64,000 nt of DNA, taken from positions 1,743,001 through 1,807,000 of the forward strand of contig NZ_JAVIZM010000001.1 of the NCBI RefSeq assembly GCF_031453555.1, written 5' to 3'. The first letter of the stretch is position 1. Each line of letters opens with the position of its first letter. The notes under the pieces are model-generated. The model had not been told where the DNA came from, did no database searches, and saw only the letters and a list, made by a program, of their open reading frames with translations. This DNA is from Bacillus sp. SLBN-46 (GTDB lineage: Bacteria; Bacillota; Bacilli; Bacillales; Cytobacillaceae). The position numbers and the translations under genes are program-made. Of the stretch, positions 7,795 to 16,977 are shown one piece after another.

Positions 7795-9209
7795 CAAAAT
7801 CTCGTACAGGGCTGTTAATTCCATTAGTTTTCACTATTATTACAGTGTTGATTGCGATTGGAATATGGTTAATCCATTTATTTAGAAATGACGTTTTAGA
7901 ATTACTAAAGGGTCAATATAAAATTGAAGTATTACTCATACTCTTCCTAATACTTGTTATGGTCTTAATTGTCATCAGCTTCTTCTGCGTCAGAACTACC
8001 TCGAGGTATTCAAAGCAAATAGAAGCAGCAACTGATGTTGCCATTCAATTGGCAAACGGTAATTACCGTGCCAGAACATCTGTAGATAAGCTTGATGGAA
8101 CAGGAATGTTGGGATCAGCTATTAACATGTTGGCTGAAAATCTGCAAGAATTAGCCAAATCACAAGAAATGCAGCAGGATCGCTTAGGTGCATTAATAGA
8201 AAATATGGGTTCTGGGTTAGTATTAATTGATAGCCGCGGATATATCAGTCTCATAAACAAAGGCTTTGTGGAAATCTTTCACACGAATCCTACCAATTAC
8301 TTAAATAAACTTTATTATGAAGTAGTTGATTCTGAAGAAATATGTCAATTAGTTGCCGAAGTATTTCGAACCGAACAGAAGGTAAGTAAGCAATTATCTA
8401 TTCCCTTATTGATAGAAAGAAAATTTTTTATGGTTTATGGTGTGCCTATTATTGGGAAAAACAATGTTTGGAAAGGGGTATTACTTGTTTTTCACGATAT
8501 TACGGAAATAAAAAAGCTTGAACAAATTCGCAAGGATTTCGTGGCAAACGTATCCCATGAACTAAAAACGCCTGTTACGTCTATTAAGGGATTTACTGAG
8601 ACCCTTTTAGATGGTGCAATGAATAATAAAGAAACATTAGAATCTTTTTTATCCATTATCTTAAAAGAAAGTGATCGACTCCAATCCCTGATTCAGGACC
8701 TATTGGACCTTTCGAAAATTGAGCAGCAAGGCTTTCAATTACTATTAAAAGAAGTAGACTTAAAGTTGTTGCTTGAAGAGGTGATTACCCTTTTAAGTGG
8801 AAAGGCAGAAGCTAAAAACATTCGCCTTGAATTTTATAATAAGCAGGAAAAGGTGCAAATCATTGGTGATGTGGATCGTTTAAAACAAGTGTTTATCAAT
8901 TTAATTGGTAATGCCATTACTTACACACCTTCGGGAGGCGATGTGAAAATCATCCTCCTAGAACACAATGAAAAAGTCCGAATCCATGTAAAGGACTCTG
9001 GGGTAGGTATAAAAAAAGAAGAGATTCCAAGAATTTTTGAACGGTTTTACCGGGTGGATCGTGCAAGAAGCCGTAACTCAGGTGGAACAGGTCTTGGATT
9101 AGCGATTGTTAAACATTTAGTGGAGGCTCATCAAGGGCAGATCAGTGTTAGAAGCATGTTAGGGAAAGGCAGTGAGTTTATCCTAGAGCTTCATAAATAT
9201 TTGAAATGA
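7791..9209 (+). CDS. phoR: Phosphate sensor histidine kinase PhoR (short form)
   Basis: Membrane histidine kinase partner of PhoP. Two hydrophobic helices (about 9-31 and 47-68) are followed by a HAMP-like segment (69-120), a cytoplasmic PAS domain (about 125-235), the H-box VSHELKTPVTSIKGF near 255 and an HATPase domain with DSGVGI and GGTGLGLAIVKH. At 472 residues it is about 100 shorter than B. subtilis PhoR. Only some 15 residues separate the two membrane helices, so the extracytoplasmic PAS domain is absent. Sensing must then come from the membrane or the cytoplasmic PAS. Confidence 0.94.
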   Translation: MTKSRTGLLIPLVFTIITVLIAIGIWLIHLFRNDVLELLKGQYKIEVLLILFLILVMVLIVISFFCVRTTSRYSKQIEAATDVAIQLANGNYRARTSVDKLDGTGMLGSAINMLAENLQELAKSQEMQQDRLGALIENMGSGLVLIDSRGYISLINKGFVEIFHTNPTNYLNKLYYEVVDSEEICQLVAEVFRTEQKVSKQLSIPLLIERKFFMVYGVPIIGKNNVWKGVLLVFHDITEIKKLEQIRKDFVANVSHELKTPVTSIKGFTETLLDGAMNNKETLESFLSIILKESDRLQSLIQDLLDLSKIEQQGFQLLLKEVDLKLLLEEVITLLSGKAEAKNIRLEFYNKQEKVQIIGDVDRLKQVFINLIGNAITYTPSGGDVKIILLEHNEKVRIHVKDSGVGIKKEEIPRIFERFYRVDRARSRNSGGTGLGLAIVKHLVEAHQGQISVRSMLGKGSEFILELHKYLK

Positions 9210-9227
9210 TATTGGATGGTGAAGAAG

Positions 9228-11864
9228 TTGGAAAAGAAAAAGCTTGTGCTGATAGACGGTAATAGTATAGCTTATCGTGCTTTTTTCGCACTACCGCTCC
9301 TTAATAATGATAAGGGGATTCATACGAATGCAGTTTATGGTTTTACGATGATGTTGATGAAGATTTTGGAGGATGAAAAACCAACGCATATGCTTGTTGC
9401 CTTTGATGCGGGAAAAACGACCTTCAGACATAAAACCTTTGGAGAGTACAAGGGAGGTAGACAAAAAACGCCGCCAGAGTTATCTGAGCAATTCCCGTTT
9501 ATTCGTGATTTATTAGATGCCTACGGGATTTCTAGGTATGAGCTAGAAAATTACGAGGCTGATGATATAATTGGAACGCTTTCCCTAACGGCTGAAAAGG
9601 ATGGGTTTGAAGTCAAAGTTATTTCTGGGGATAAAGATTTAACTCAGCTGTCTTCACCCCATACCACTGTAGGAATCACTAGAAAAGGAATTACGGATAT
9701 AGAGGAATATACTCCTCGGCATATAACTGAAAAATATGGTCTTACACCCGAACAGATTATCGATATGAAAGGTCTTATGGGGGATGCATCTGATAATATT
9801 CCTGGTGTGCCCGGAGTGGGTGAAAAGACTGCCATTAAGCTGTTAAAAGAATTTACAACCCTTGAAAAGCTGCTTCAATCTATTGATCAAGTAAGCGGAA
9901 ATAAGCTTAAGGAAAAATTAGAGGAATTCAAAGACCAGGCAATAATGAGTAAAGAGCTGGCAACGATTGAAAGGCAAGCCCCCGTCGAAGTCGATTTAGA
10001 AACAATCGCCTTTGAAGGCTATATTAGAGAGAAGTTAGTGCCCCTCTTTAAAGAATTAGGCTTTCATTCCTTATTAGACAAGCTGGGGGAAGATACAACC
10101 GTACATAACGATCAGGAGCTTGTAGATATTGAATATGTCACTCCTTCGGAAATAACCGAAGATATGTTTGCTGAAAATAATTATTTTTATGTAGAACTTC
10201 TTGATGATAATTATCATTATGCAGAGATTATTGGGTTTTCTCTTATAAATGAAAAAGGACAATTCTACCTGCCAACGGAACTAGCATTGAAATCAGAGGC
10301 GTTTAAAAACTGGGCAGAAGATGAAGGGAAAAAGAAAACCGTTTATGATGCAAAGCGGTCGGAGGTTTCTTTAAGAAGGCAGAATATCCATCTGAAAGGT
10401 ACAGACTTTGATATTTTAATGGCTTCCTATCTAATTAATCCTTCGGAGACCCAAGAAGATCTTGCTGCGATTGCACATAAATATCACTACCATAACATCC
10501 AAGCGGATGATTCCTTTTATGGGAAGGGAGCCAAACGAAAAGTCCCTGAGGAGCCAAAGCTAGCAGAACATCTTGTACGTAAAGGGCTTGCCATGGCTGA
10601 AATAAAGGATAAATTGGAAGATGAATTACGAACAAATGAACAATATGAATTATTCAATGAGCTTGAGATGCCGCTTTCACTCATTTTAGCTGATATGGAA
10701 TCGTGTGGTATAAAGGTAGAACGGGAACGCCTGCAGACAATGGGCAAAGAACTGAATGAGCGACTAGTGGAAATAGAAGAGAGGATTTGTGAACTTGCGG
10801 GAGAAAAATTTAATATTAATTCCCCAAAACAATTAGGTGTCATTCTATTTGAAAAGTTAGGTCTTCAAGCATTAAAGAAAACAAAGACCGGCTATTCTAC
10901 TTCGGCTGATGTTTTGGAAAAGTTAGCTGAGGATCATGAAATAATTGAGCATATCCTTCTGTATCGGCAATTAGGCAAACTCCAATCTACCTATATTGAA
11001 GGTTTATTAAAAGTGATTGATCCAAAAACAGAAAAAGTGCATACAAGGTACCAGCAAACATTAACTGCAACTGGACGATTAAGCTCTATCGACCCGAACC
11101 TACAAAATATTCCGATTCGACTGGAAGAAGGAAGAAAAATTCGCCAGGCGTTTGTCCCTTCTGAGGAGGGCTGGGTGATTTTTGCATCCGATTACTCTCA
11201 AATAGAACTTCGTGTACTTGCCCATATTGCTGGGGATGAAAAGCTAATCCAAGCATTCAAAGATGATCTTGATATTCATACAAAAACGGCAATGGAGGTA
11301 TTCCATGTGTCGGAAGATGAAGTAACCTCTAATATGAGACGTCAAGCAAAGGCCGTTAACTTTGGAATTGTTTACGGAATCAGTGACTATGGACTATCAC
11401 AGTCCTTAGGGATAACCCGTAAGGAAGCTGGACGTTTCATTGAGAGATACTTAGATACTTACCCTGGTGTGAAAGAATATATGGATGATATTATTCACTC
11501 GGCAAAGCAAAAAGGCTATGTTTCCACGTTAATGCAGAGAAGACGTTATCTTCCTGAAATCACGGCCCGAAACTTCAATTTGAGAAGTTTTGCAGAACGT
11601 ACAGCCATGAATACGCCTATTCAAGGCAGTGCCGCAGATATTATCAAGAAAGCAATGATTGATATGGATGAGGCGTTAAAGGATAAAGGTTTAAAGACAC
11701 GCTTATTGCTCCAGGTACACGATGAATTGATTTTTGAGGCTCCAGAGGATGAAGTAGCTATTCTTCAAGAGCTAGTTCCAAGTGTCATGGAAAATGCTCT
11801 TGAATTGAAAGTGCCATTAAAAGTGGACTATTCCTATGGTCCAACCTGGTTTGATGCGAAATAA
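9228..11864 (+). CDS. polA: DNA polymerase I
   Basis: Repair and Okazaki-fragment polymerase of about 878 residues. It has an N-terminal 5'-3' exonuclease domain (VLIDGNSIAYRAF, then YEADDIIGTL, GDKDLTQL and GDASDNIPGVPGVG), a central 3'-5' exonuclease-like domain that is usually inactive in Bacillus, and an A-family polymerase domain with motif A (DYSQIELR), motif B (RRQAKAVNFGIVYG) and motif C (QVHDEL). The longest frame opens at ATG 9216. I chose the TTG at 9228 because it follows GGTGAAGAAG and gives the usual short M-E-K-K-K leader. It starts just after phoR, with mutM 14 bp downstream. Confidence 0.95.
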   Translation: MEKKKLVLIDGNSIAYRAFFALPLLNNDKGIHTNAVYGFTMMLMKILEDEKPTHMLVAFDAGKTTFRHKTFGEYKGGRQKTPPELSEQFPFIRDLLDAYGISRYELENYEADDIIGTLSLTAEKDGFEVKVISGDKDLTQLSSPHTTVGITRKGITDIEEYTPRHITEKYGLTPEQIIDMKGLMGDASDNIPGVPGVGEKTAIKLLKEFTTLEKLLQSIDQVSGNKLKEKLEEFKDQAIMSKELATIERQAPVEVDLETIAFEGYIREKLVPLFKELGFHSLLDKLGEDTTVHNDQELVDIEYVTPSEITEDMFAENNYFYVELLDDNYHYAEIIGFSLINEKGQFYLPTELALKSEAFKNWAEDEGKKKTVYDAKRSEVSLRRQNIHLKGTDFDILMASYLINPSETQEDLAAIAHKYHYHNIQADDSFYGKGAKRKVPEEPKLAEHLVRKGLAMAEIKDKLEDELRTNEQYELFNELEMPLSLILADMESCGIKVERERLQTMGKELNERLVEIEERICELAGEKFNINSPKQLGVILFEKLGLQALKKTKTGYSTSADVLEKLAEDHEIIEHILLYRQLGKLQSTYIEGLLKVIDPKTEKVHTRYQQTLTATGRLSSIDPNLQNIPIRLEEGRKIRQAFVPSEEGWVIFASDYSQIELRVLAHIAGDEKLIQAFKDDLDIHTKTAMEVFHVSEDEVTSNMRRQAKAVNFGIVYGISDYGLSQSLGITRKEAGRFIERYLDTYPGVKEYMDDIIHSAKQKGYVSTLMQRRRYLPEITARNFNLRSFAERTAMNTPIQGSAADIIKKAMIDMDEALKDKGLKTRLLLQVHDELIFEAPEDEVAILQELVPSVMENALELKVPLKVDYSYGPTWFDAK

Positions 11865-11878
11865 AAGGAGGATCTATA

Positions 11879-12706
11879 TTGCCAGAGCTTCCAGAGGTTG
11901 AGACAGTACGTAAGACGTTAAAAAAACTGGTTCTTAATAAGACAATTGAAGAAATCACCGTCTACTGGCCTAAAATTATTAAAAATCCTGTAGAGGTCGA
12001 GCAGTTTATTGATGCATTAAAAAAAGAGACCATTATTGATGTTGGTCGAAGAGGGAAGTTTCTTATCATATATACAGATCACTATGCGTTAGTATCACAT
12101 TTACGGATGGAAGGAAAGTATGGACTTCATCCGAAGGAACTTCCTTTTGATAAACATACACATGTCATTTTCCATTTTACTGACGATACAGAATTACGGT
12201 ATAGAGATGTCCGGAAGTTTGGAACGATGCATTTATATAAAAAGGGAGAAGAATTTACAAAACCTCCATTGATAGAGCTTGGTCCTGAACCCTTTTCAGA
12301 AGAGTTTACTCAAGCGTACCTGTCTCAGAAACTGAAAAAAACCAATAGGAAAGTAAAGCCTGCCTTACTCGATCAAAAATTACTAGTAGGTCTTGGGAAT
12401 ATATATGTGGATGAGGCCCTTTTCCGGGCTGGAATACATCCAGAACGGCTTGCTAGTACTTTAACTGCGGACGAAGTTAGCCTTCTTCACAGTGAAATTG
12501 TTGCTACTTTAGGAGAAGCGGTGAAAAAGGGAGGGAGTACGATTCGTTCCTATGTTAATTCCCAGGGGGAAATTGGAATGTTCCAGCTTGAATTATATGC
12601 ATATGGGCGAAAAGGGGAACCCTGTAAAAATTGCGGAACCCCACTAGAAAAAACAACAGTCGGAGGAAGAGGCACCCATTTTTGCCCAAGCTGTCAGAAA
12701 CTATAA
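11879..12706 (+). CDS. mutM: Formamidopyrimidine-DNA glycosylase
   Basis: Base-excision repair enzyme removing 8-oxoguanine and formamidopyrimidines. The 275 residues begin PELPEVETV, whose proline (mature residue 1) and following glutamate are catalytic, and end in a zinc finger with four cysteines (CKNCG ... CPSC). The start is TTG, set by the required N-terminal proline and by AAAGGAGG upstream. It lies directly behind polA, a common repair pairing in Bacillus. Confidence 0.97.
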   Translation: MPELPEVETVRKTLKKLVLNKTIEEITVYWPKIIKNPVEVEQFIDALKKETIIDVGRRGKFLIIYTDHYALVSHLRMEGKYGLHPKELPFDKHTHVIFHFTDDTELRYRDVRKFGTMHLYKKGEEFTKPPLIELGPEPFSEEFTQAYLSQKLKKTNRKVKPALLDQKLLVGLGNIYVDEALFRAGIHPERLASTLTADEVSLLHSEIVATLGEAVKKGGSTIRSYVNSQGEIGMFQLELYAYGRKGEPCKNCGTPLEKTTVGGRGTHFCPSCQKL

Positions 12707-12804
12707 GGTAAGCAAAATGAATGTGAGAACAACAATTCAATAACACTGGATGGGCTCCTGCCATATACTATCGTAGTGATTTTCAGGAAGGAGTCCTAGA
12801 CGTA

Positions 12805-13440
12805 ATGGTTCAGTTGTTCTCACTTCTCATATTAGCATTTGCCCTTAGTCTTGATAGCTTTAGTGTAGGGTTTACCTATGGATTAAGGAAAATGGTCATG
12901 CCGATTAAATCCGTTCTCGTTATTGCAACCTGTTCGGCAGCCTCATTAATGATTGCTGTGTCAATTGGACATGGCTTAGAAAAAGTAATATCACCGAATA
13001 TTACGGCAAAACTAGGGGGATTTATTCTGATTGCTCTAGGTGCCTGGGTATTGTACCAATTTTTTCGGCCCGAAAAAGAAAAAGAATTAGTGGAACATGA
13101 AAAAACAATCGTAAACCTTGAAATCCGCTCTCTAGGATTAGCTATTAGTATATTAAAAAAACCCATGTCTGCTGACTTTGACAAGTCAGGGACCATTACA
13201 GGGATCGAAGCATTAATGCTGGGCTTTGCCTTGTCATTAGATGCCTTCGGGGCTGGGATTGGAGCGGCTATGCTTGGATTTCCTCCACTATATTTAGCTC
13301 TTACTGTCGCAATCATGAGCTCTTTATTCGTCCTGTTAGGAATAAAGAGTGGCACTTTTTTCCATAAGTTCGATTGGATTCAAAAGTTTACGTTTTTACC
13401 TGGGGTTTTATTAATCATTATTGGTATTTGGAAATTATGA
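12805..13440 (+). CDS. ytaF: Sporulation membrane protein YtaF (MntP-like)
   Basis: A 211-residue protein with six hydrophobic segments and two related motifs, ALSLDSFSVGFTYGL near residue 13 and ALSLDAFGAGIGA near 146. This is the internal duplication of the MntP/YtaF family, whose acidic residues in the membrane suggest metal transport. YtaF is the sporulation-associated Bacillus member; its substrate is not established. AAGGAG lies about 11 bp before the ATG. It sits between mutM and coaE, as in B. subtilis. Confidence 0.88.
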   Translation: MVQLFSLLILAFALSLDSFSVGFTYGLRKMVMPIKSVLVIATCSAASLMIAVSIGHGLEKVISPNITAKLGGFILIALGAWVLYQFFRPEKEKELVEHEKTIVNLEIRSLGLAISILKKPMSADFDKSGTITGIEALMLGFALSLDAFGAGIGAAMLGFPPLYLALTVAIMSSLFVLLGIKSGTFFHKFDWIQKFTFLPGVLLIIIGIWKL

Positions 13441-13458
13441 TACCTGAAAGGAAAAAGC

Positions 13459-14061
13459 ATGTCATTAGTTATCGGTTTAACTGGCGGAATTGCCAGTGGA
13501 AAAAGTACTGTATCAACAATGTTCAAGGAAATGAATATACCAGTTGTCGATGCTGATGTGGAGGCTCGCCTTGCTGTGATGAAAGGTGAAGCCGCCTACT
13601 TTCAAATAATTGATACGTTTGGAAAGGACATTTTATTAGAGGACGGGGAGATTGATCGGCAAAAATTGGGCTCGATTATTTTCCATCAAGAAGAGAAACG
13701 AAAGCTTTTAAATGAAATAGTCCATCCGGAAGTTAGAAAGAGAATGATGGGGCAGGTTGAAGAGGCTCAGCTGAACGGAGAAGAAGTCATTGTCCTGGAT
13801 ATCCCTCTATTGTTTGAAAGCAAGCTAACCTATATGGTCGAGAAGACGATTCTTGTATACGTGGATTATGACATACAATTAGAAAGACTTATGAAGCGAA
13901 ATAGCCTCCCAATTGACGATGCAAAGGCCCGAATACAGTCACAGATGCCGCTCAACGAAAAAATGAAATTAGCAGATGCAGTGATTAATAATAATGGATC
14001 AATAGAAGAAACAAAAAAACAACTCATCAACGTATTAACCCAATTTGGAATAAAAATTTAA
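13459..14061 (+). CDS. coaE: Dephospho-CoA kinase
   Basis: Last step of coenzyme A synthesis, ATP-dependent phosphorylation of dephospho-CoA. The 200 residues carry the P-loop GLTGGIASGKST at 6-17, the DADV segment near 31 and the lid region VYVDYDIQLERLMKRN near 130-145, all typical of CoaE. The start follows TGAAAGGAAAAAGC. A terminator follows. Confidence 0.96.
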   Translation: MSLVIGLTGGIASGKSTVSTMFKEMNIPVVDADVEARLAVMKGEAAYFQIIDTFGKDILLEDGEIDRQKLGSIIFHQEEKRKLLNEIVHPEVRKRMMGQVEEAQLNGEEVIVLDIPLLFESKLTYMVEKTILVYVDYDIQLERLMKRNSLPIDDAKARIQSQMPLNEKMKLADAVINNNGSIEETKKQLINVLTQFGIKI

Positions 14062-14071
14062 TAACATAAGA

Positions 14072-14099
14072 GGAGAAGGGGAGCCCCTTCTCCTTTTTT
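14072..14099 (+). terminator. Terminator after coaE
   Basis: GGAGAAGGGG pairs with CCCCTTCTCC and is followed by six Ts. Confidence 0.85.
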
Positions 14100-14179
14100 G
14101 AATTTAAAAAACCTATTAAGTTATCAGAATTATAAAACATTTAAAAATCCGCAGTTTATTCATCACAATTCAACCTATA

Positions 14180-14190
14180 TATGTTATACT
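14180..14190 (+). promoter_or_regulatory. CcpN operator overlapping the gapB -10 box
   Basis: TATGTTATACT fits the CcpN consensus TRTGHYATAYW at every position and contains a TATACT -10 hexamer. CcpN represses gapB and pckA under glycolytic conditions in B. subtilis. The site lies 54 bp before the gapB start. Confidence 0.65.
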
Positions 14191-14243
14191 AATTACAAGA
14201 ATACAACTCAAAAGTATAACATTAATACGGAAGGGGCCGTAAA

Positions 14244-15275
14244 ATGAAGTCACGAATTGCAATAAATGGGTTTGGGAGAATTGGAAGGATGGTTTTTAGA
14301 AAAGCAATCCTTGAAAAAAAACTTGATGTAGTAGCAATAAATGCGAGCTATCCGGCTGAAACATTAGCTCATCTACTTAAATATGATACAAATCATGGAC
14401 CTTTTCAGGGAGAAGTTATCCCTTTAGATAACGAATTAATTGTAAATGGTAAAAGAATAAAATTACTAAGTGAACGTAACCCGGAGCAGATTCCATGGAG
14501 AGAGCTAGGGATTGATATCGTGATCGAAGCAACTGGAAAATTTAACTCCAGAGAAAAGGCTGCCCTGCATCTTACAGCAGGTGCTAAAAAAGTGATTTTA
14601 ACTGCACCAGGGAAAAATGAGGATGTTACAATCGTTATGGGTGTAAATGATGAAATGCTTGATATTAATCAGCATGATATTATTTCAAACGCATCCTGCA
14701 CAACGAATTGCCTTGCACCAGTTGCAAAGGTACTAGATGAGAAGTTTGGAATTGAAAGTGGTTTGATGACAACAATTCATGCCTACACAAATGACCAAAA
14801 GAATATCGATAATCCTCATAAAGATTTACGGAGAGCCCGTGCCTGTGGACAATCTATTATCCCTACAACAACGGGTGCGGCTAAAGCATTATCACTGGTA
14901 TTGCCACAATTGAAGGGTAAATTACATGGGATGGCACTACGAGTACCAACACCAAATGTTTCACTTGTTGATTTAGTAGTTGACCTACACCAAGATGTAA
15001 CGGTTGATGATATTAACAATGCCTTTATGGAAGCTGCACATGGCAGATTAAGAGGAATTTTAGATTTAACAATGGAACCGCTTGTTTCAGTGGACTTTAA
15101 TACAAACGAGAATTCAGCTATCATTGATGGACTTTCGACAATGGTGATGGGGACAAGGAAGGTTAAGGTTTTAGCTTGGTATGATAATGAGTGGGGATAT
15201 TCGTCTCGTGTCGTAGACTTGGCTCTATATGTGTCAGAGCAAATAGCTAAATCCTCACAGGTTAAGGTCGGCTAG
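14244..15275 (+). CDS. gapB: Gluconeogenic glyceraldehyde-3-phosphate dehydrogenase
   Basis: NADP-preferring GAPDH acting in the gluconeogenic direction. The 343 residues have the Rossmann start INGFGRIGRM, the catalytic cysteine in SNASCTTNCLAP near residue 152 and the usual NEWGYSSRVVDL near 314. The assignment to GapB rather than GapA rests on its place between coaE and speH, as in B. subtilis, and on the CcpN operator upstream. The start follows GGAAGGGG. Confidence 0.94.
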   Translation: MKSRIAINGFGRIGRMVFRKAILEKKLDVVAINASYPAETLAHLLKYDTNHGPFQGEVIPLDNELIVNGKRIKLLSERNPEQIPWRELGIDIVIEATGKFNSREKAALHLTAGAKKVILTAPGKNEDVTIVMGVNDEMLDINQHDIISNASCTTNCLAPVAKVLDEKFGIESGLMTTIHAYTNDQKNIDNPHKDLRRARACGQSIIPTTTGAAKALSLVLPQLKGKLHGMALRVPTPNVSLVDLVVDLHQDVTVDDINNAFMEAAHGRLRGILDLTMEPLVSVDFNTNENSAIIDGLSTMVMGTRKVKVLAWYDNEWGYSSRVVDLALYVSEQIAKSSQVKVG

Positions 15276-15300
15276 ATCTGAATAAAAAGGTAAAAAAATG

Positions 15301-15325
15301 CTGTCAATTGACAGCGTTTTTTTTG
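15301..15325 (+). terminator. Terminator after gapB
   Basis: The palindrome GCTGTCAATTGACAGC is followed by a run of eight Ts. Confidence 0.85.
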
Positions 15326-15373
15326 TCCCAGCCTAGTTACAAAAATATCTTATGAAAATTTTAATTTGATAGG

Positions 15374-15402
15374 TTGCAAAAAAAATATAAACAAAGTATA
15401 CT
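15374..15402 (+). promoter_or_regulatory. speH promoter
   Basis: TTGCAA (15374-15379), 17 bp, TATACT (15397-15402). This predicts a leader of about 147 nt before the speH start. Confidence 0.65.
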
Positions 15403-15449
15403 AGTCATCGTGAACTTCTTGAAATTAGGTACCTATTAATTACTTAAAG

Positions 15450-15550
15450 GGTTAGGACCTCTCTGGACTAACTTTCCCCCGTGGTAGTTATAAGATACCG
15501 TCAATAACCGGATTTCAGGAAACCATCATAAAAGGTTAGAGGGGGAAATA
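15450..15550 (+). promoter_or_regulatory. Structured speH leader with possible ribosome-site sequestration
   Basis: TTTCCCCC (15473-15480) is complementary to GGGGGAAA (15541-15548), which carries the ribosome site of speH. CTAAC (15468-15472) can pair either with GTTAG at 15451-15455 or with GTTAG at 15535-15539, so two alternative folds are possible. A nested TGG/CCA and GTTAT/ATAAC helix lies between. This looks like a translational control element, but I cannot assign it to a known RNA family. Confidence 0.4.
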
Positions 15551-15555
15551 AGAAT

Positions 15556-15930
15556 ATGGAAACAATGGGACGACACGTAATCTCTGAACTTTGGGGATGC
15601 GACTTTGAAAAATTAAATGATATGGATTTTATTGAAACAACTTTTGTAGAAGCAGCTCTTAAATCAGGTGCGGAAATCCGCGAAGTAGCTTTTCATAAAT
15701 TTGCTCCACAAGGCGTTAGCGGTGTTGTAATTATTTCTGAATCACATCTTACAATTCACAGCTTCCCAGAACATGGATATGCAAGCATTGATGTATATAC
15801 TTGTGGTGATTTAAACCCTAATGTAGCTGCTGATTATATTGCTGAGGCTTTAAATGCTCAAACGCGTGAAAATATTGAAATTCCACGTGGTATGGGTCCA
15901 GTAAATGTTAAGCAAGCAAAGGTACTTTAA
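15556..15930 (+). CDS. speH: S-adenosylmethionine decarboxylase proenzyme
   Basis: Makes decarboxylated SAM for spermidine synthesis. The 124-residue proenzyme is the short prokaryotic type that self-cleaves before an internal serine to create the pyruvoyl cofactor. That serine is Ser63 in [14 protein letters not shown]. The start follows AGAGGGGGA. It is expressed from its own promoter with a structured leader and ends in a terminator. Confidence 0.96.
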   Translation: METMGRHVISELWGCDFEKLNDMDFIETTFVEAALKSGAEIREVAFHKFAPQGVSGVVIISESHLTIHSFPEHGYASIDVYTCGDLNPNVAADYIAEALNAQTRENIEIPRGMGPVNVKQAKVL

Positions 15931-15948
15931 TCTAAAAAAATGATCGAA

Positions 15949-15980
15949 GGGGTGTACGAACTATGTACACCTCTTTTTAT
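15949..15980 (+). terminator. Terminator after speH
   Basis: GGGGTGTAC pairs with GTACACCTC (one G-U pair) around a 7-nt loop, followed by a T-run. Confidence 0.8.
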
Positions 15981-16041
15981 ATTTTCCTCATTATGTTGTA
16001 AACTAAATAAAAAGGAAGAATTTTTGGAGGGTTATATTTAA

Positions 16042-16428
16042 ATGAGTTTATTCGGACGCTTTAGAAGTCAAATTGAAACATCTGATCAAAACAAGGATGC
16101 TTCTTTAAAGACTCATTACTATAAAGGCAATTTTAATAAAATTTTTGAATCGATTGAAAAGGTATTTCATGAAGATGCTGACTGTCGCATTTTAACGGTC
16201 TCAAAAGAACATGGAGAGATTGCGGTAGAAATTAAAAAGCCATTCCCTTGTTTTCTGATTGTGACCATTGTTTCTGTGAAAGCACTAGAAACGGCTGTAG
16301 ACTTTAATATTTCGACTGAACGATTCTCTATCTTAGGTAATTTCCCTGAATTGAAAAAAAGAGTGGTTTCTTATTACGATCGGTTGAATCAATTACATAC
16401 GGTTATTAAAGAAAAACAAAACTCCTAA
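16042..16428 (+). CDS. Uncharacterised small cytosolic protein between speH and nrdR
   Basis: A 128-residue soluble protein with no membrane segment and no recognised motif. The middle (about 55-85) is rich in beta-branched residues, KPFPCFLIVTIVSVKALE, followed by an amphipathic C-terminal helix. The ATG follows TTTGGAGGG, and codon use is like its neighbours, so it is very probably a real gene. It seems to have its own short promoter region after the speH terminator. I do not recognise the family and assign no function. Confidence 0.75.
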   Translation: MSLFGRFRSQIETSDQNKDASLKTHYYKGNFNKIFESIEKVFHEDADCRILTVSKEHGEIAVEIKKPFPCFLIVTIVSVKALETAVDFNISTERFSILGNFPELKKRVVSYYDRLNQLHTVIKEKQNS

Positions 16429-16514
16429 TACTTGTACTTGTGCAAAGGTCTGCTTTTTTATAAGATAAAAGTAGGAAATTGTTCGGATTTCGTGAGATTT
16501 GGAGTTGATTAACA

Positions 16515-16976
16515 ATGAAATGCCCTTCATGTCAAAATTATGGTACACGCGTGCTTGATTCTCGGCCTGTTGATGAAGGACGTGCAACACGGCGAAGACG
16601 CGAATGTGAGGAGTGCGGATATCGCTTTACTACATTTGAAAAGATTGAAGAGATTCCCTTAATAGTTGTAAAGAAGGAAGGGACACGGGAAGAATTCAGC
16701 CGTGATAAAATACTAAGGGGCTTAATTAAGGCGTGTGAAAAGAGGCCTGTTGCCTTAAAGGAGTTAGAAGATATTACGCACGGTGTGGAAAAGGACCTTC
16801 GAAGTCAGGGGATTTCTGAAATTAAAAGTGAAGCGGTTGGCGAAATGGTAATGGATCGACTTGCCCATGTAGATGAAGTTGCATATGTAAGATTTGCTTC
16901 CGTTTATCGCCAATTTAAAGATATTAATGTATTTATCGACGAATTAAAGGAACTGATAAAAAAAGAAAAATCGTAA
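16515..16976 (+). CDS. nrdR: Transcriptional repressor NrdR
   Basis: Represses ribonucleotide reductase genes when dATP/ATP levels are high. The 153 residues have an N-terminal zinc ribbon (Cys3, Cys6, Cys31 and Cys34 in KCPSC ... CEECGYRF) with the arginine-rich segment GRATRRRRE, then an ATP-cone domain (about 49-139). No NrdR box is visible within the local cluster. It precedes dnaB, as in other Bacillus, but a hairpin separates them. Confidence 0.97.
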   Translation: MKCPSCQNYGTRVLDSRPVDEGRATRRRRECEECGYRFTTFEKIEEIPLIVVKKEGTREEFSRDKILRGLIKACEKRPVALKELEDITHGVEKDLRSQGISEIKSEAVGEMVMDRLAHVDEVAYVRFASVYRQFKDINVFIDELKELIKKEKS

Positions 16977-16977
16977 T

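Noticed and set aside
12876-13355. A 159-codon ORF opposite ytaF
   Set aside because: Shadow of ytaF; low-complexity reverse reading with no ribosome site.
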